Positions 1-8,168 are shown, numbered from the stretch's first letter. The stretch: 34,591 nt of DNA from Desulfovibrionaceae bacterium (GCA_031082225.1 JAVHLG010000041.1:1-34591); one strand, 5' to 3'. The notes: generated from the sequence alone by a model not told the origin. A program made the numbers and translations.

Positions 1-57
1 CAAAAAGGGGTTCCCCTCCCGATTCCCCTTCTCCACTCCCCCCCAAAAGGAGCGCGT

Positions 58-633
58 ATGAAACTCTGGGCAGGAATTCTGGCGATCGTGTTGTTATCGG
101 GCTGCGGCTACAACGAGATGCAAAAAAACGACGAGGCCGTGGGCGCGGCCTGGGGCAATGTGCAGTCGGCGTTGCAGCGGCGCATGGACCTGATCCCCAA
201 TCTGGTGGAGACGGTAAAGGGCTACGCGGCCCATGAGAAGGACACCTTGCAGGCCGTGGTGGACGCCAGGGCCAAGGCCACACAGATGAAGCTCTCCGTG
301 GACGCCTTGTCCGACGCCCATGCCGTGGAAAGTTTCGTCAAGGCCCAGTCGGAGATGTCGTCGGCCCTGACGCGGCTTTTGGCCGTGGTGGAAAACTATC
401 CGGACCTCAAGGCGAGCCAGAATTTCCTGGATCTGCAGCACCAGTTGGAGGGCACGGAGAACCGCATCAACGTGGCCCGGGAGCGCTTCAACGAGGCCGT
501 GCAGGCGTATAACACATCGATTCGGACCTTCCCGAATTCGCTGACGAATTCCATGCTGCTGCATCTTGCGCCCAAGGAATACTTCAAGGCCGAGGAAGCG
601 GCGGCCACGCCCCCCAAGGTGAAGTTCAACTAA
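58..633 (+). CDS. LemA family lipoprotein
   Basis: 191-aa protein of the LemA family, a membrane-tethered helical-bundle family of uncertain role. The N-terminus is a short lipoprotein signal with lipobox LLSGC, so Cys16 is the likely lipidated residue. The family signature follows directly: [19 protein letters not shown], then [19 protein letters not shown] (residues ~24-62), and near residue 120 a conserved stretch with [14 protein letters not shown]. The length is typical (about 190 aa). The ATG at 58 has a strong AAAAGGAG ribosome site. The TPM-domain gene starts 15 nt after the stop; lemA-TPM pairing is common in bacteria and supports one operon. Family assignment is firm; cellular function is not established from sequence. 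Confidence 0.93.
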   Translation: MKLWAGILAIVLLSGCGYNEMQKNDEAVGAAWGNVQSALQRRMDLIPNLVETVKGYAAHEKDTLQAVVDARAKATQMKLSVDALSDAHAVESFVKAQSEMSSALTRLLAVVENYPDLKASQNFLDLQHQLEGTENRINVARERFNEAVQAYNTSIRTFPNSLTNSMLLHLAPKEYFKAEEAAATPPKVKFN

Positions 634-648
634 GCGCCGGAGGCTGAC

Positions 649-1512
649 ATGAAAGGCATGCTGCACGCGTCGCGTCTCGCCGCCCTGCTTGTGGTGATGG
701 GCATGGTGCTGGCGGCCGGTTCGGCCTGGTCGCTGGACGTCCCGCCGCTTCGGGGCCGTGTCAACGACCTGGCCGGGATCCTGTCCCCGGACACGGTCAA
801 ACGTCTGGAGAGCGCCCTGGCGGCCTTCGAGGCCTCGGACTCGACCCAGGTGGTGGTTCTGACCGTGCCGTCCCTTGAGGGCGACACCATCGAGGGCTTT
901 TCCATAAAGACCGCCCAGAAGTGGGGCATCGGCCAGAAGGGCAAGGACAACGGGGCGCTTGTGGTGGTCTCCAAGGGCGACCGGGAGGTGCGCATCGAGG
1001 TCGGGCGTGGCCTGGAGGGACGCCTGACGGACGCCCTGAGCGGCCGGATCATCGACCATGTGATCGTTCCGGAGTTCAAGAAGGGCGATTTCAATGCGGG
1101 CGTGGAACAGGGCGTAACGAAGATCATGGAGGCGGTGCGCGGGGAATATACGGGCGACGGGGCGTCCGGCGGCTCCTCCGAGATGGACGACGAGACGTCG
1201 TATCTGCTTTTCGGGTCCATGATCTGCCTGGTGCTCATGTCCATCCTGCGGTTTTTGCCTGCCTTTGTCCGGGCCGGGCTTGGCGGCGCAGGCATGGGGG
1301 TGCTGGCCTTTGCGGTCGCGACCGGGATCGGCATGATCGTGTTGATGATTCTGGTGGGGATGATCCTGGGTGTTGTTGCGCCGTTTCTCTTTCGGGGCGG
1401 CCGTGGCGGCCTGGGTGGCGGCGGCGGTTTTTCGGGAGGTGGAGGTGGCGGCGGCGGTTTTTCCGGCGGCGGCGGGTCGTTCAGCGGCGGCGGTTCATCG
1501 GGCAAGTGGTGA
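649..1512 (+). CDS. TPM-domain (YgcG-like) membrane-anchored protein
   Basis: 287-aa protein with a cleavable signal peptide (hydrophobic run to about residue 28, AGSAWS). A TPM domain follows (about residues 35-165), with typical features: GRVNDLAGILSPDTVKRLE, VVVLTVPSLEGDTIEGFS, and a WGIGQKGKDNGALVVVSKGDREVRIE motif split over two strands. Two hydrophobic segments lie at about 185-205 and 215-245. The tail is a low-complexity Gly/Ser run (GGGGGFSGGG repeats), characteristic of this family. GGAGG lies 6 nt before the chosen ATG; an in-frame ATG three codons later is less well placed. It sits right behind lemA, the usual partner. TPM domains have been linked to photosystem repair or phosphatase activity in other organisms, but no role can be assigned here. 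Confidence 0.9.
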   Translation: MKGMLHASRLAALLVVMGMVLAAGSAWSLDVPPLRGRVNDLAGILSPDTVKRLESALAAFEASDSTQVVVLTVPSLEGDTIEGFSIKTAQKWGIGQKGKDNGALVVVSKGDREVRIEVGRGLEGRLTDALSGRIIDHVIVPEFKKGDFNAGVEQGVTKIMEAVRGEYTGDGASGGSSEMDDETSYLLFGSMICLVLMSILRFLPAFVRAGLGGAGMGVLAFAVATGIGMIVLMILVGMILGVVAPFLFRGGRGGLGGGGGFSGGGGGGGGFSGGGGSFSGGGSSGKW

Positions 1513-1689
1513 TCCACCCGCCGGGCATGGCGACTGCCATGGGGGCTCTCACGCTCCCGTGCCCGGCCGCGCTGGCGGCACATGGCGACACGGACGGGCA
1601 CGGACGGGCACGACAGGGTTGTCTTTGGGACCGAAGTGTGAAAAGGTCCGGCCTTTCGGTGCCCGCGTCTATTTTATGGAGGAGCGTCA

Positions 1690-1980
1690 ATGCTTGCGCT
1701 TGGAACGGCTTTTTTCTGGCTGGCCCTGTACCTGGCTGCTTTTTTTCTGTATTATCGCTATTATTTCCGTCCCAGGCTGTATCTGCTCCTGCTCGACGAG
1801 GAACCCTACCTGGAGCATTACCTGTCCAGGCTGCCGCACATGAAAAATCGCCAGGGCGACCGCCAGGGCATGGTGGAATTCCTCATGGACAAGCGCGGCA
1901 CGTTTATCCGCGAAAACCGCATTTTTCTGGTGGCCGCCACCATCCTGCTGCTTCTGGGCCTGGCCTTTTCCGCCAGTTGA
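1690..1980 (+). CDS. Small two-TM membrane protein, unknown function
   Basis: 96-aa protein with an N-terminal transmembrane helix (about residues 4-22), an aromatic/basic stretch (YYRYYFRPRLY), a charged middle with DEEPYLEHYLSRLPHMKNR, and a second helix at the C-terminus (about 78-95). GGAGG sits 7 nt upstream of the ATG, so translation is well supported. It is 177 nt downstream of the TPM gene on the same strand and could share its transcript. No family recognised. The 177-nt gap holds only a short tandem GGACGGGCAC repeat (near 1594-1615). Confidence 0.7.
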   Translation: MLALGTAFFWLALYLAAFFLYYRYYFRPRLYLLLLDEEPYLEHYLSRLPHMKNRQGDRQGMVEFLMDKRGTFIRENRIFLVAATILLLLGLAFSAS

Positions 1981-2126
1981 ACCCGTTTCCCCCGCAATCC
2001 CGGGATATTCCGGGCGGCGCGCCAAAGAGGACCGGGGCCGACAACGGTCCGGGCCCGGCAGGGGGCGGCGCCCGGTTTTTCCCCGTACGGCCCCTCCGGG
2101 CCGCCGCATGGGGCTGACGCCCGCCG

Positions 2127-2304
2127 CTCTCTCTTGGGTATTCCGAGCTTTTTGATCCGAGAATCCATGACGGCGGCGTGCGGTCTTGTTCCGTACAGCC
2201 CTTGCGAACCGTCGCGTGGGGCGGCCCCCGCCGCTATCTCTTGGGTATTCCGAGTTTTTTGATCCGCGAATCAAGGGCGGCGGCGTGCGGTGCGGCCCCC
2301 GCCG
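2127..2304 (-). repeat. Two degenerate copies of the sigma-54 regulator 3' end
   Basis: Downstream of the regulator stop codon the last ~42 bp of its coding sequence recur twice, at 2234-2275 and 2127-2168. Each copy would encode DSRIKKLGIPKR, against DSRIKKLGIRKR in the gene. Copies are offset by 71 and 107 bp. The spacers after copies 2 and 3 are also related (both contain a TGTACGG or CGTACGG core and end GCCGCCG), so the repeat unit is about 107 bp with a shortened first spacer. The whole gap 1981-2304 carries no other gene; the left part (1981-2126) is GC-rich and probably the tail of the last unit. Confidence 0.85.
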
Positions 2305-3864
2305 CTATCTCTTGCGTATTCCGAGCTTTTTGATCCGCGAATCAAAGGTGGACCGGTTGACCCCGGCCCGGGCTGCGGCCTGGGTGATGTTCCATTTGTA
2401 CTTGTCCAGAAGCGCCAGCACGTAGGCGCGCTCCAGTTCCTCCCAGGTCTGGCCGCACAAATCCGCAGAAGGACCGGGGCTGCCGCCATGACCGGCCTCG
2501 GCCGGGGGCGTGCGGCCCGGCGCGGCCGGTGGGCCTGAATCCGTCTGCGCGGCGGGCGGGGGGGCAAGGATGGTGGCGGGCAGGTCGGCCTCGTCGATGG
2601 TGTCGCCGTGCAGGGTGGTCAGCAGATAGCGCACCAGGTTTTCCATCTCCCGGATATTGCCCTTCCAGGTATGCTCGGTAAACCGCCGCAGGGCCCTTGG
2701 AGTGAGCTTTTTCGGGGCGATGCCCAGGCGCTCGCCGTCGCGGCGCAAAAAATAGTTCAAAAGCAGCCCGATGTCCTCGCGGCGTTCGCGAAGGGGCGGT
2801 ATGGCCAGGGGCAGGACGTTTAAGCGATAGAACAGATCCTCGCGAAAGGTTCCGGCGGCGATGGCCTGGCGCAGATCCTTGTTGGTGGCCGAGATGATGC
2901 GCACGTCCACCTGTTTGCAGCCGGTCCCGCCCAGGGGCTTGATCTCGTTTTGCTGGATGACGCGCAGGATGCGGGCCTGCAGCGGCAGGGCCATGTCCCC
3001 GATCTCGTCCAGAAAGACCGTGCCGCCCGAGGCGGCCTCGAAAAGGCCGGTCTTGTCCTTGTCCGCCCCGGTGAAGGCCCCTTTGCGGTATCCGAACAGT
3101 TCGCTCTCAAGCAGGGTGTCGGGGATGGCGCTGACGTTTTGCACCAGAAAGGGGCCGTTGCGCCGGGCGCTCAGACGGTGGAGCTCCCGGGCCGCCAGTT
3201 CCTTGCCCGTTCCGGATTCGCCGGTGATGAGCACCGGGAAATCCGTCTTGGCGTAGTCGCCAAGCGACTTCTGCATGGCCAAGAAGGCGTCGCTTTGGCC
3301 GATGAGGGTCTCGGCATGCAGGTCCGCGATCATGCGGCGCAGTTTTTCGTTCTCGGCCCGCTTGTCGGCGAAAGCCAGGGCGTTGCCCAGGGCGATGGCC
3401 CCGATGGCCACCAGATCCTCCATCAGTTCCAGATAGTCCTTGTGCAGGTTGAGTCGGCTGCCGCCGTGGGAGGTGTCGATGATCTCCACCGCGCCGTAGA
3501 CCCGGCCGTCGCGCAGGATCAGGGGATAGCACAGGATGATGGTGCTTTTGACGTCGAGCCCGACCTCCACCTCGCGGAAATGACGCTTGTCCTTGTAGGC
3601 CTCGGCAATGGTCATGCGGCCGTTTTCGATGACCCAGCCCACGATGCTTTGCGCGCTCTTGGGGATGCAGTAGCCCGCGATGTCCGCACTTTGCGACCCC
3701 ACGGCCGCGATGCACCGGTAGCCCTCGCCGTCGGCGATCCACAGGGAGCCGCGTTCGACGTTCTGCATTTCGAGCAGGGCCGAGAGGAATTTCTGCTGCA
3801 AACGACTGGTGTCGAGCTCCTCGAACAGGGCCTTGTGGAATTCGAGCGCCTGGGATTTCATCAT
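2305..3864 (-). CDS. Sigma-54-dependent activator (GAF-AAA+-Fis HTH)
   Basis: 519-aa enhancer-binding protein. Residues ~20-165 form a GAF sensor domain; 190-430 a sigma-54 AAA+ ATPase with Walker A GESGTGKE (215-222), the sigma-54 contact loop GAFTGA (262-267) and Walker B GTVFLDEIGD (281-290); 431-470 a Pro/Gly-rich linker; 475-519 a Fis-type HTH (WNITQAAARAGVNRSTFDSR). All key motifs are intact, so it should hydrolyse ATP and open sigma-54 promoters. There is no receiver domain, so the signal is probably a small molecule bound by GAF, or a partner protein. I chose the MM start at 3864 because the GAF homology begins there; the frame stays open upstream but that part is Arg/Pro-rich and looks non-coding. 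The target genes are not evident; no clear -24/-12 promoter was found nearby. Confidence 0.93.
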   Translation of the reverse strand: MMKSQALEFHKALFEELDTSRLQQKFLSALLEMQNVERGSLWIADGEGYRCIAAVGSQSADIAGYCIPKSAQSIVGWVIENGRMTIAEAYKDKRHFREVEVGLDVKSTIILCYPLILRDGRVYGAVEIIDTSHGGSRLNLHKDYLELMEDLVAIGAIALGNALAFADKRAENEKLRRMIADLHAETLIGQSDAFLAMQKSLGDYAKTDFPVLITGESGTGKELAARELHRLSARRNGPFLVQNVSAIPDTLLESELFGYRKGAFTGADKDKTGLFEAASGGTVFLDEIGDMALPLQARILRVIQQNEIKPLGGTGCKQVDVRIISATNKDLRQAIAAGTFREDLFYRLNVLPLAIPPLRERREDIGLLLNYFLRRDGERLGIAPKKLTPRALRRFTEHTWKGNIREMENLVRYLLTTLHGDTIDEADLPATILAPPPAAQTDSGPPAAPGRTPPAEAGHGGSPGPSADLCGQTWEELERAYVLALLDKYKWNITQAAARAGVNRSTFDSRIKKLGIRKR

Positions 3865-4157
3865 CCGCCCTTGGTCTTGGTGTTCCTGTGGCGGCGCGGC
3901 GGAAACCGGCCTTTGCGGGCACCGTATGTTCCCGCATGGAAAATGACAAGGGGGAATGGACGCTTGAAGCCTCCCGGGGGCATCGACGCCGACCCCCGAG
4001 GAACCGGTGCACGGGATGGCGCGGCGCGTGCGGGCTGGCCTGCATGTCCAGGGCCCTGGCGCTGCCCACGGCGCATGCCGTACAACATGCGGCCTCGCGC
4101 CAGACGCCTGCCGATGGATTTCGCCCTCCGGCAACGGTCTGGCGCGGGCCGGGATCG
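3865..4157. other. Intergenic gap between rsgA and the sigma-54 regulator
   Basis: 293 bp without a convincing gene. It must hold the end of the rsgA transcript and the promoter of the regulator, but no clear -35/-10 pair was recognised. The only distinct structure is the long inverted repeat at 4096-4146. Confidence 0.6.
4096..4146 (-). terminator. Long hairpin just downstream of rsgA
   Basis: Perfect 10-bp arms CGCGCCAGAC (4096-4105) and GTCTGGCGCG (4137-4146), with a nested TGCCG/CGGCA pair inside, begin 11 nt after the rsgA stop. There is no T-tract, so it is not a textbook intrinsic terminator; it may act as a 3'-end stabiliser or a Rho-linked end. Confidence 0.45.
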
Positions 4158-5213
4158 TCAATCGTCTTGCCGTTTTTTTACCGATTTCAGGAATCGACCG
4201 AAGTTTCTGTCTTTTTTCCGTTTCTCCAGGGACGACATCCCGTGGTATTCCGATTCCTTTTTGAGTTTGAGATAGTTCGCATAGCGGTCGTGATGCAGTT
4301 CCCCGTTTTCCAGTGCGACCCTGACGGCGCACCCTGGCTCGCCCTGGTGGCTGCAGTCCGCATAACGGCAATGCGCTGAAAGCGCGGCGATCTCTTCGAA
4401 TCCTCCGTCGAATCCCTGGTCGACGCCAAGGACCCCAAGCTCCCGCATGCCGGGCGTGTCGATCACCATGGCCCCGTTGCCGAGCACGGCGAGTTGTCGG
4501 CGCGTGGTCGTATGGATGCCCTCTCCCGTGCTGCTGACGGCCTGGGTGGCGAAGGCCTCCCGGCCCACGAGCCGGTTGAGGAGCGTCGTCTTGCCCACGC
4601 CCGAGGAACCGAGCAGGCAGTATGTCCTTCCCGGCGAGAGCAGCCGGGCAAGCGCGTCACACCCGCCTCCGGTGACCATGCTGCAGGCGATCACGCTGCA
4701 GCGGGTGACCGTGCGCAGTATGTCCAGCTTGTGCTCCAAGTCCTCCCGGGTGATCAAATCCGTCTTGGTGAGAACGACGACCGGTTCGACGCCTCCGTCC
4801 CCGGCCATGGCCAGGTACCGTTCCAAACGATTCGGGTTGAAGTCGAAATGACAGGATTGGACAAGAAACGCGGTGTCCACGTTGGCGGCTATCATCTGGA
4901 AGTCAAGGCCTTGGCCCGGGCGCTTCCGCCGCAGGAAGGTCTTTCGCGGAAGCACCTGATGGATGATGGCCGCAGCGTCCTCAGCGGACACGTCCGCCGC
5001 CACAAAGTCGCCGACACAGGGCAGGTCGGCGGCGCTTGCAATCCGGTAGGCCAGCCTCCCTGACAGTTCGGCCGGGACGTCCCGTGCGGCGTCCCGTATG
5101 CGGTAGGAACCGCGGGCCACAGCGGATATGCGGGCGACGCCGCACGCATCCAGGCCGCGCTGCGCGGCCTGCGCGGCAAACCATTGGTCGAAGCCCAACG
5201 CACCAGGCATCAT
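4158..5213 (-). CDS. rsgA: Ribosome small subunit biogenesis GTPase RsgA
   Basis: 351-aa circularly permuted GTPase that helps mature the 30S ribosomal subunit. An N-terminal OB-fold region (about 25-95) precedes the permuted G domain: G4 TKTD (149-152) comes before G1 GSSGVGKT (202-209) and G3 DTPG (252-255). A zinc site follows with Cys282, Cys287, His289 and Cys295 (CRYADCSHQGEPGC). Length and motif order match the family. GAGG lies 8 nt upstream of the first ATG. The start overlaps the TGA of a truncated upstream reading frame (TCATGATG), so translation may be coupled to it. Confidence 0.96.
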   Translation of the reverse strand: MMPGALGFDQWFAAQAAQRGLDACGVARISAVARGSYRIRDAARDVPAELSGRLAYRIASAADLPCVGDFVAADVSAEDAAAIIHQVLPRKTFLRRKRPGQGLDFQMIAANVDTAFLVQSCHFDFNPNRLERYLAMAGDGGVEPVVVLTKTDLITREDLEHKLDILRTVTRCSVIACSMVTGGGCDALARLLSPGRTYCLLGSSGVGKTTLLNRLVGREAFATQAVSSTGEGIHTTTRRQLAVLGNGAMVIDTPGMRELGVLGVDQGFDGGFEEIAALSAHCRYADCSHQGEPGCAVRVALENGELHHDRYANYLKLKKESEYHGMSSLEKRKKDRNFGRFLKSVKKRQDD

Positions 5214-5371
5214 GACAGACCTCGCGAAGGGCGTCCCGCCGACAGGCGGTCCACGATATGAGGCCCCACGGGTCCGCTCCCGGGCGCGTGCGTCGAATGC
5301 CCCGTGCAGGCGGCGTAGTGGATGTATGTGATGGCGAAGGCGTCATCAGGCCGTTCGTCTCTGAGCAGCAT
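5210..5371 (-). pseudogene. Truncated GNAT N-acetyltransferase remnant (5' part)
   Basis: 53-codon frame with a good ribosome site (AGGAG 8 nt before ATG). Its start, MLLRDERPDDAFAI, matches the opening strand and helix of GNAT acetyltransferases, and the later GHSTHAPG...HIVDRLSAG resembles the next conserved part of the same subfamily (typically GHP..APGTE..IVD.LRAAG). The frame then ends at a TGA that overlaps the rsgA ATG, so the acetyl-CoA-binding core is missing. I read it as the 5' third of a GNAT gene cut off next to rsgA. It may persist as a short coupled leader frame. The GNAT resemblance is by eye only. Confidence 0.55.
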
Positions 5372-5931
5372 TGCAGCACTCCTTGCGTGTGACGGTTTCA
5401 CATGGCCGGGCATATGGCCAGACGGGCGCATGGCTGCCCCATGCGCGGCATATGGCCCATGATTGCCTGAAGAAACGACAAGGAAGGGTTGCCGGACGAA
5501 AACGTGAAAAGACCGGCCCGGGGAGGCCGGGCAGGATCGGCAGGAGTAAACGGATGTTCCCGCAGCGCAAAAGGCCTCCTTCATGCCAGGAGGCTCAGGC
5601 CTTGGGGGCGCTTACCGGCCGAGGCTTTCGCCAGCAACCAGCGCGACAGGATCCAGTGTGGTGGTGCTCAAAAAATCCTCTTTAGGAAAGGCAGTTACGT
5701 GGGCAATCCCTACATCCGGGTTGGCGCGGCGTCAAGATGGCGGGCATCGGCCGGTCCGGACCACGGCGGGAGCCGCCGCCCCGGACGCCGGGACGCTCTT
5801 TTCCCTGAGGCAATTGCCGCCAGGCCCCCTGCTTGCTATCCTCTCCGGAAGGCCGCCGGACAAGTCCGGGAGTTGCTGACCAAGGCGCAACCCGGCCACG
5901 CCACGAAGAAACCTTGCCGCAGGAGCACCCC
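5372..5931. other. Gene-free gap between GNAT remnant and binding protein
   Basis: 560 bp in which no reading frame has credible composition or a ribosome site. Visible structures are an 8-bp-arm inverted repeat at 5426-5446 (GCGCATGG/CCATGCGC) flanked by two GGCATATGGCC motifs, and the hairpin at 5574-5594. It should contain divergent promoters for rsgA (left) and the binding-protein gene (right), but I could not identify them. No riboswitch recognised. Confidence 0.5.
5566..5594 (-). terminator. Possible leader hairpin upstream of GNAT remnant/rsgA
   Basis: On the minus strand GCCTCCT and AGGAGGC form a perfect 7-bp stem with a 7-nt loop, followed by CTTTTG. No minus-strand gene lies upstream of it, so if functional it would be a leader attenuator for the rsgA transcript rather than a gene-end terminator. 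Short T-run; weak evidence. Confidence 0.25.
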
Positions 5932-7077
5932 ATGACCCGTCTTCTGTCCCTGATGTCCGTCCTGGCCGCGCTGGTCGTCCTGACCCTCCCCGCCGTGGCC
6001 GCGCCGCTTCGGATCGCGGCCCTGTACAACACGACCGGCGGCATGAGCTCCATCGACGCCCCGGGCCTGCGCGGGGCCACACTGGCCGCCAAGCACATCA
6101 ACGCCCAGGGCGGCGTCGGCGGCAGGCCCATCGAGCTTGTGGTCTTCGACACCGCCACCGACCCGCAGGCCGCGGCCGACGCGGCCGAAAAGGCCCTGGC
6201 CGGGGGCGTGGTCGCGGGCATCGGCTATGGCGACACGAATTTCGTCCTGGCCGCCGCGCCGCGTTTCATGGAAAAAGGCGTGCCCTTCGTCACCTCCGGG
6301 GCCACGCACCCGGAACTGCCCAAACGGCTGGGCGCGAATTTTTTCATGGTCCCCTTCGGTGACGACGACCAGGCCCACGCCATCGCCGACTACGCCCGGG
6401 AGGAACTGGGCGTGAAGCGGGTCGCCGTGTGGACCGACGCCTCCATGGACTTCACCACGGCGCTTTCCCGCTATTTTGAGAAGCGTTTCCGGGCCGGGGG
6501 CGGCGAGGTGGTCGTGACGGACGAATTCAAGGCCGGGGACCGGGACTTTTCAGCCCTGGTCGGGCGTCTGCAAAAGGCCGATCCGAGGCCCGAGGCGGTG
6601 TTCGTGGCCGCCGTTCCGGACGAGGCCGGGGTCATCGTGCAGCAGATTCGCCAGGCCGGTCTGACGCTGCCCATCCTGTCCGGCGACGGCTTCGACACCG
6701 AGCTTGTGACCGAGGTTCCAGGGCCGACATTGGCCCATGGCGTCTATTTCTCCACCCACACCTTTCGCGGCGACGCCCGGCCCAGGGTGCAGGAGTTTAT
6801 CGCCGACTACCGGGCCGAATACGGCGTGGCGCCGGAAAGCGCCTTTGCCGCCCTGGGGTACGACGCGGTGATGCTTGTGGCCGACGCGTATCGCCGGGCG
6901 GGCAAGGGCGACGCCCGGACCTTGCAGCAGGCCCTGCGCGGCACGCGGCATTTCGAGGGCGTGACCGGAAGGATCGATTACAGCCGGGCGAGCGGCGTGC
7001 CGAAAAAGGCCGTGTCGATCATCGGGGTGACGGGCGGGGCGTACACGGTGGAAAAGGTGTGGCGGCCGGGGAAATAG
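5932..7077 (+). CDS. Branched-chain amino-acid-type ABC substrate-binding protein
   Basis: 381-aa periplasmic binding protein of the LivJ/LivK (type I fold) class. A Sec signal peptide covers residues ~1-24 (LLSLMSVLAALVVLTLPAVAA). Family features follow: PLRIAALYNTTGGMSSID, GLRGATLAAKHINAQGGVGGR, VAGIGYGDTNFVLAAAP and, late, FAALGYDAVMLVADAYRRAG. AGGAG lies 6 nt before the chosen ATG; an upstream in-frame start would put the signal peptide inside the protein. No permease or ATPase genes accompany it, so it either feeds a transporter encoded elsewhere or serves as a sensor. A decayed copy of its 3' end lies about 1 kb downstream. The ligand cannot be told from sequence. Confidence 0.92.
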   Translation: MTRLLSLMSVLAALVVLTLPAVAAPLRIAALYNTTGGMSSIDAPGLRGATLAAKHINAQGGVGGRPIELVVFDTATDPQAAADAAEKALAGGVVAGIGYGDTNFVLAAAPRFMEKGVPFVTSGATHPELPKRLGANFFMVPFGDDDQAHAIADYAREELGVKRVAVWTDASMDFTTALSRYFEKRFRAGGGEVVVTDEFKAGDRDFSALVGRLQKADPRPEAVFVAAVPDEAGVIVQQIRQAGLTLPILSGDGFDTELVTEVPGPTLAHGVYFSTHTFRGDARPRVQEFIADYRAEYGVAPESAFAALGYDAVMLVADAYRRAGKGDARTLQQALRGTRHFEGVTGRIDYSRASGVPKKAVSIIGVTGGAYTVEKVWRPGK

Positions 7078-7137
7078 TCTCCCGGTTGCGGCGCGTGTCA
7101 GGCAATAAGACGTTCCGTGCGGAAAGGACGGCTGCCT

Positions 7138-7920
7138 ATGCTCAATTACCTGCTCACATTCGGCGCGATTGCCTGCATAAGCATTGCGATGCCCACCATT
7201 TATCTGGCCCTGAAAAAACGTGTCGCCAGGATCACCGAAGAAAAACCCGCATGCAGCGTCAGCGGAACCATCTTTTCCCTTTTCGGCTCGATCTATGCTT
7301 TTTTCATCGGATTTTGCATCGTGACCCTGTGGAGCACGTTCAACACCACCAAGGCGAACCTCGCCGAAGAGGCCAACGCCCTGCTCGTCGCCAGCTACAT
7401 CTCCCGAAATTTTAACGACTCCAGCGGGTTTCGCAATGCCGTGGCGGCATACCTGGAGAGCGTCATGCAGGACGAGTGGCCGTCCATGGACAAGGAAAAC
7501 GCCATGTCCGCCATTTCGAAGCAGCATTTCGACACGGTCTGGGATGCATTCCGCGCCCTGAAGCCGGGAGACAAGGAAGACAATTCTCTCTATGTCGAAC
7601 TCGGCACGACGCTGATGCTGTCTTCGAAACTGCGCGCGGCGCGGGCCTTGTCCCTGTCCGGGAATCTGTATCCGCCGGTGTGGATCATCATGATCATCGG
7701 GTTTGTCGGGATCTGCCTGGAACTGAATGCTACCGGCGCAAAAAACGGCATGCGGAAATACGTCGTGGAGAGCATCGCCATTTTCACCATCCTGTCGTGC
7801 ATGTATTTCATCTACGACATCAACACCCCCTTTTCGGGGTCGGTGAACATTTCGCCTCAGGCGTTCGTTTCGGCCCTGGAGCGGATAGAGGAGTCTTCGC
7901 CGTTGGCCGGTTGGAATTGA
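7138..7920 (+). CDS. DUF4239-like membrane protein
   Basis: 260-aa protein with four predicted membrane helices: two N-terminal (about residues 2-22 and 44-66) and two late (about 180-200 and 210-230). Between them lies a soluble helical part with EEANALLVASYISRNF and a Tyr/Glu/Trp-Pro motif. The C-terminal D(I)NTPFSGSVNISPQAF closely fits the signature of DUF4239 (bestrophin-like) proteins. The ATG at 7138 has AAAGGA 8-9 nt upstream; a GTG seven codons earlier is possible but lacks a site. It is flanked on both sides by homologous binding-protein 3' ends, implying insertion or duplication at this spot. No function is known for the family that I can apply here. Confidence 0.75.
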   Translation: MLNYLLTFGAIACISIAMPTIYLALKKRVARITEEKPACSVSGTIFSLFGSIYAFFIGFCIVTLWSTFNTTKANLAEEANALLVASYISRNFNDSSGFRNAVAAYLESVMQDEWPSMDKENAMSAISKQHFDTVWDAFRALKPGDKEDNSLYVELGTTLMLSSKLRAARALSLSGNLYPPVWIIMIIGFVGICLELNATGAKNGMRKYVVESIAIFTILSCMYFIYDINTPFSGSVNISPQAFVSALERIEESSPLAGWN

Positions 7921-7926
7921 TTGTAA

Positions 7927-8072
7927 GCATATAGCAGAGAGACAGCACGCGGAACACAGCATATCGGAGGAGTGCCTGGAAAGATCGATGACCGCCGCAC
8001 AAGCGGCCTGCCGAAAAAAGCCGTGCCGGTCATTGGGTGATGGGCGGGGCGTATAAGGATGAAGAAATCTGG
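7927..8072 (+). pseudogene. Decayed 3' fragment of a second substrate-binding protein gene
   Basis: Begins right after the DUF4239 stop. Translated from 7945 it reads ARGTQHIGGVPGK then IDDRRTSGLPKKAVPVIG, and after a one-base loss near 8035 VMGGAYKDEEIW. This aligns without other gaps to residues LRGTRHFEGVTGR, IDYSRASGVPKKAVSIIG and VTGGAYTVEKVW at the end of the binding protein encoded at 5932-7077. Only the last ~48 codons remain, with a frameshift and no start. The coding similarity is directly visible in both DNA and protein. Confidence 0.85.
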
Positions 8073-8096
8073 ATTTCTAAATATTACTTTTTTTCA

Positions 8097-8126
8097 TTGA
8101 CAAAACCAGCAAACTGATTTTATATT
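8097..8126 (+). promoter_or_regulatory. Near-consensus sigma-70 promoter for the AT-rich gene
   Basis: TTGACA (8097-8102), 17-bp spacer, TTATAT (8120-8125), or TATATT with an 18-bp spacer. It lies 43 nt upstream of the start codon in an AT-rich stretch and is the clearest promoter match in the window. Confidence 0.65.
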
Positions 8127-8168
8127 TTATTTATACATGTAAAAATATATTTGTGAAGGAAATTGTCG

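Noticed and set aside
94-1601. Long minus-strand open frames opposite the lemA and TPM genes
   Set aside because: Arg/His/Pro-rich or Pro-run translations typical of the antisense of GC-rich genes; no ribosome sites and no family features.
3865-4371. N-terminal extension of the sigma-54 regulator reading frame
   Set aside because: The 169 extra codons overlap rsgA and are Arg/Pro/Gly-rich; GAF homology starts at the MM at 3864.
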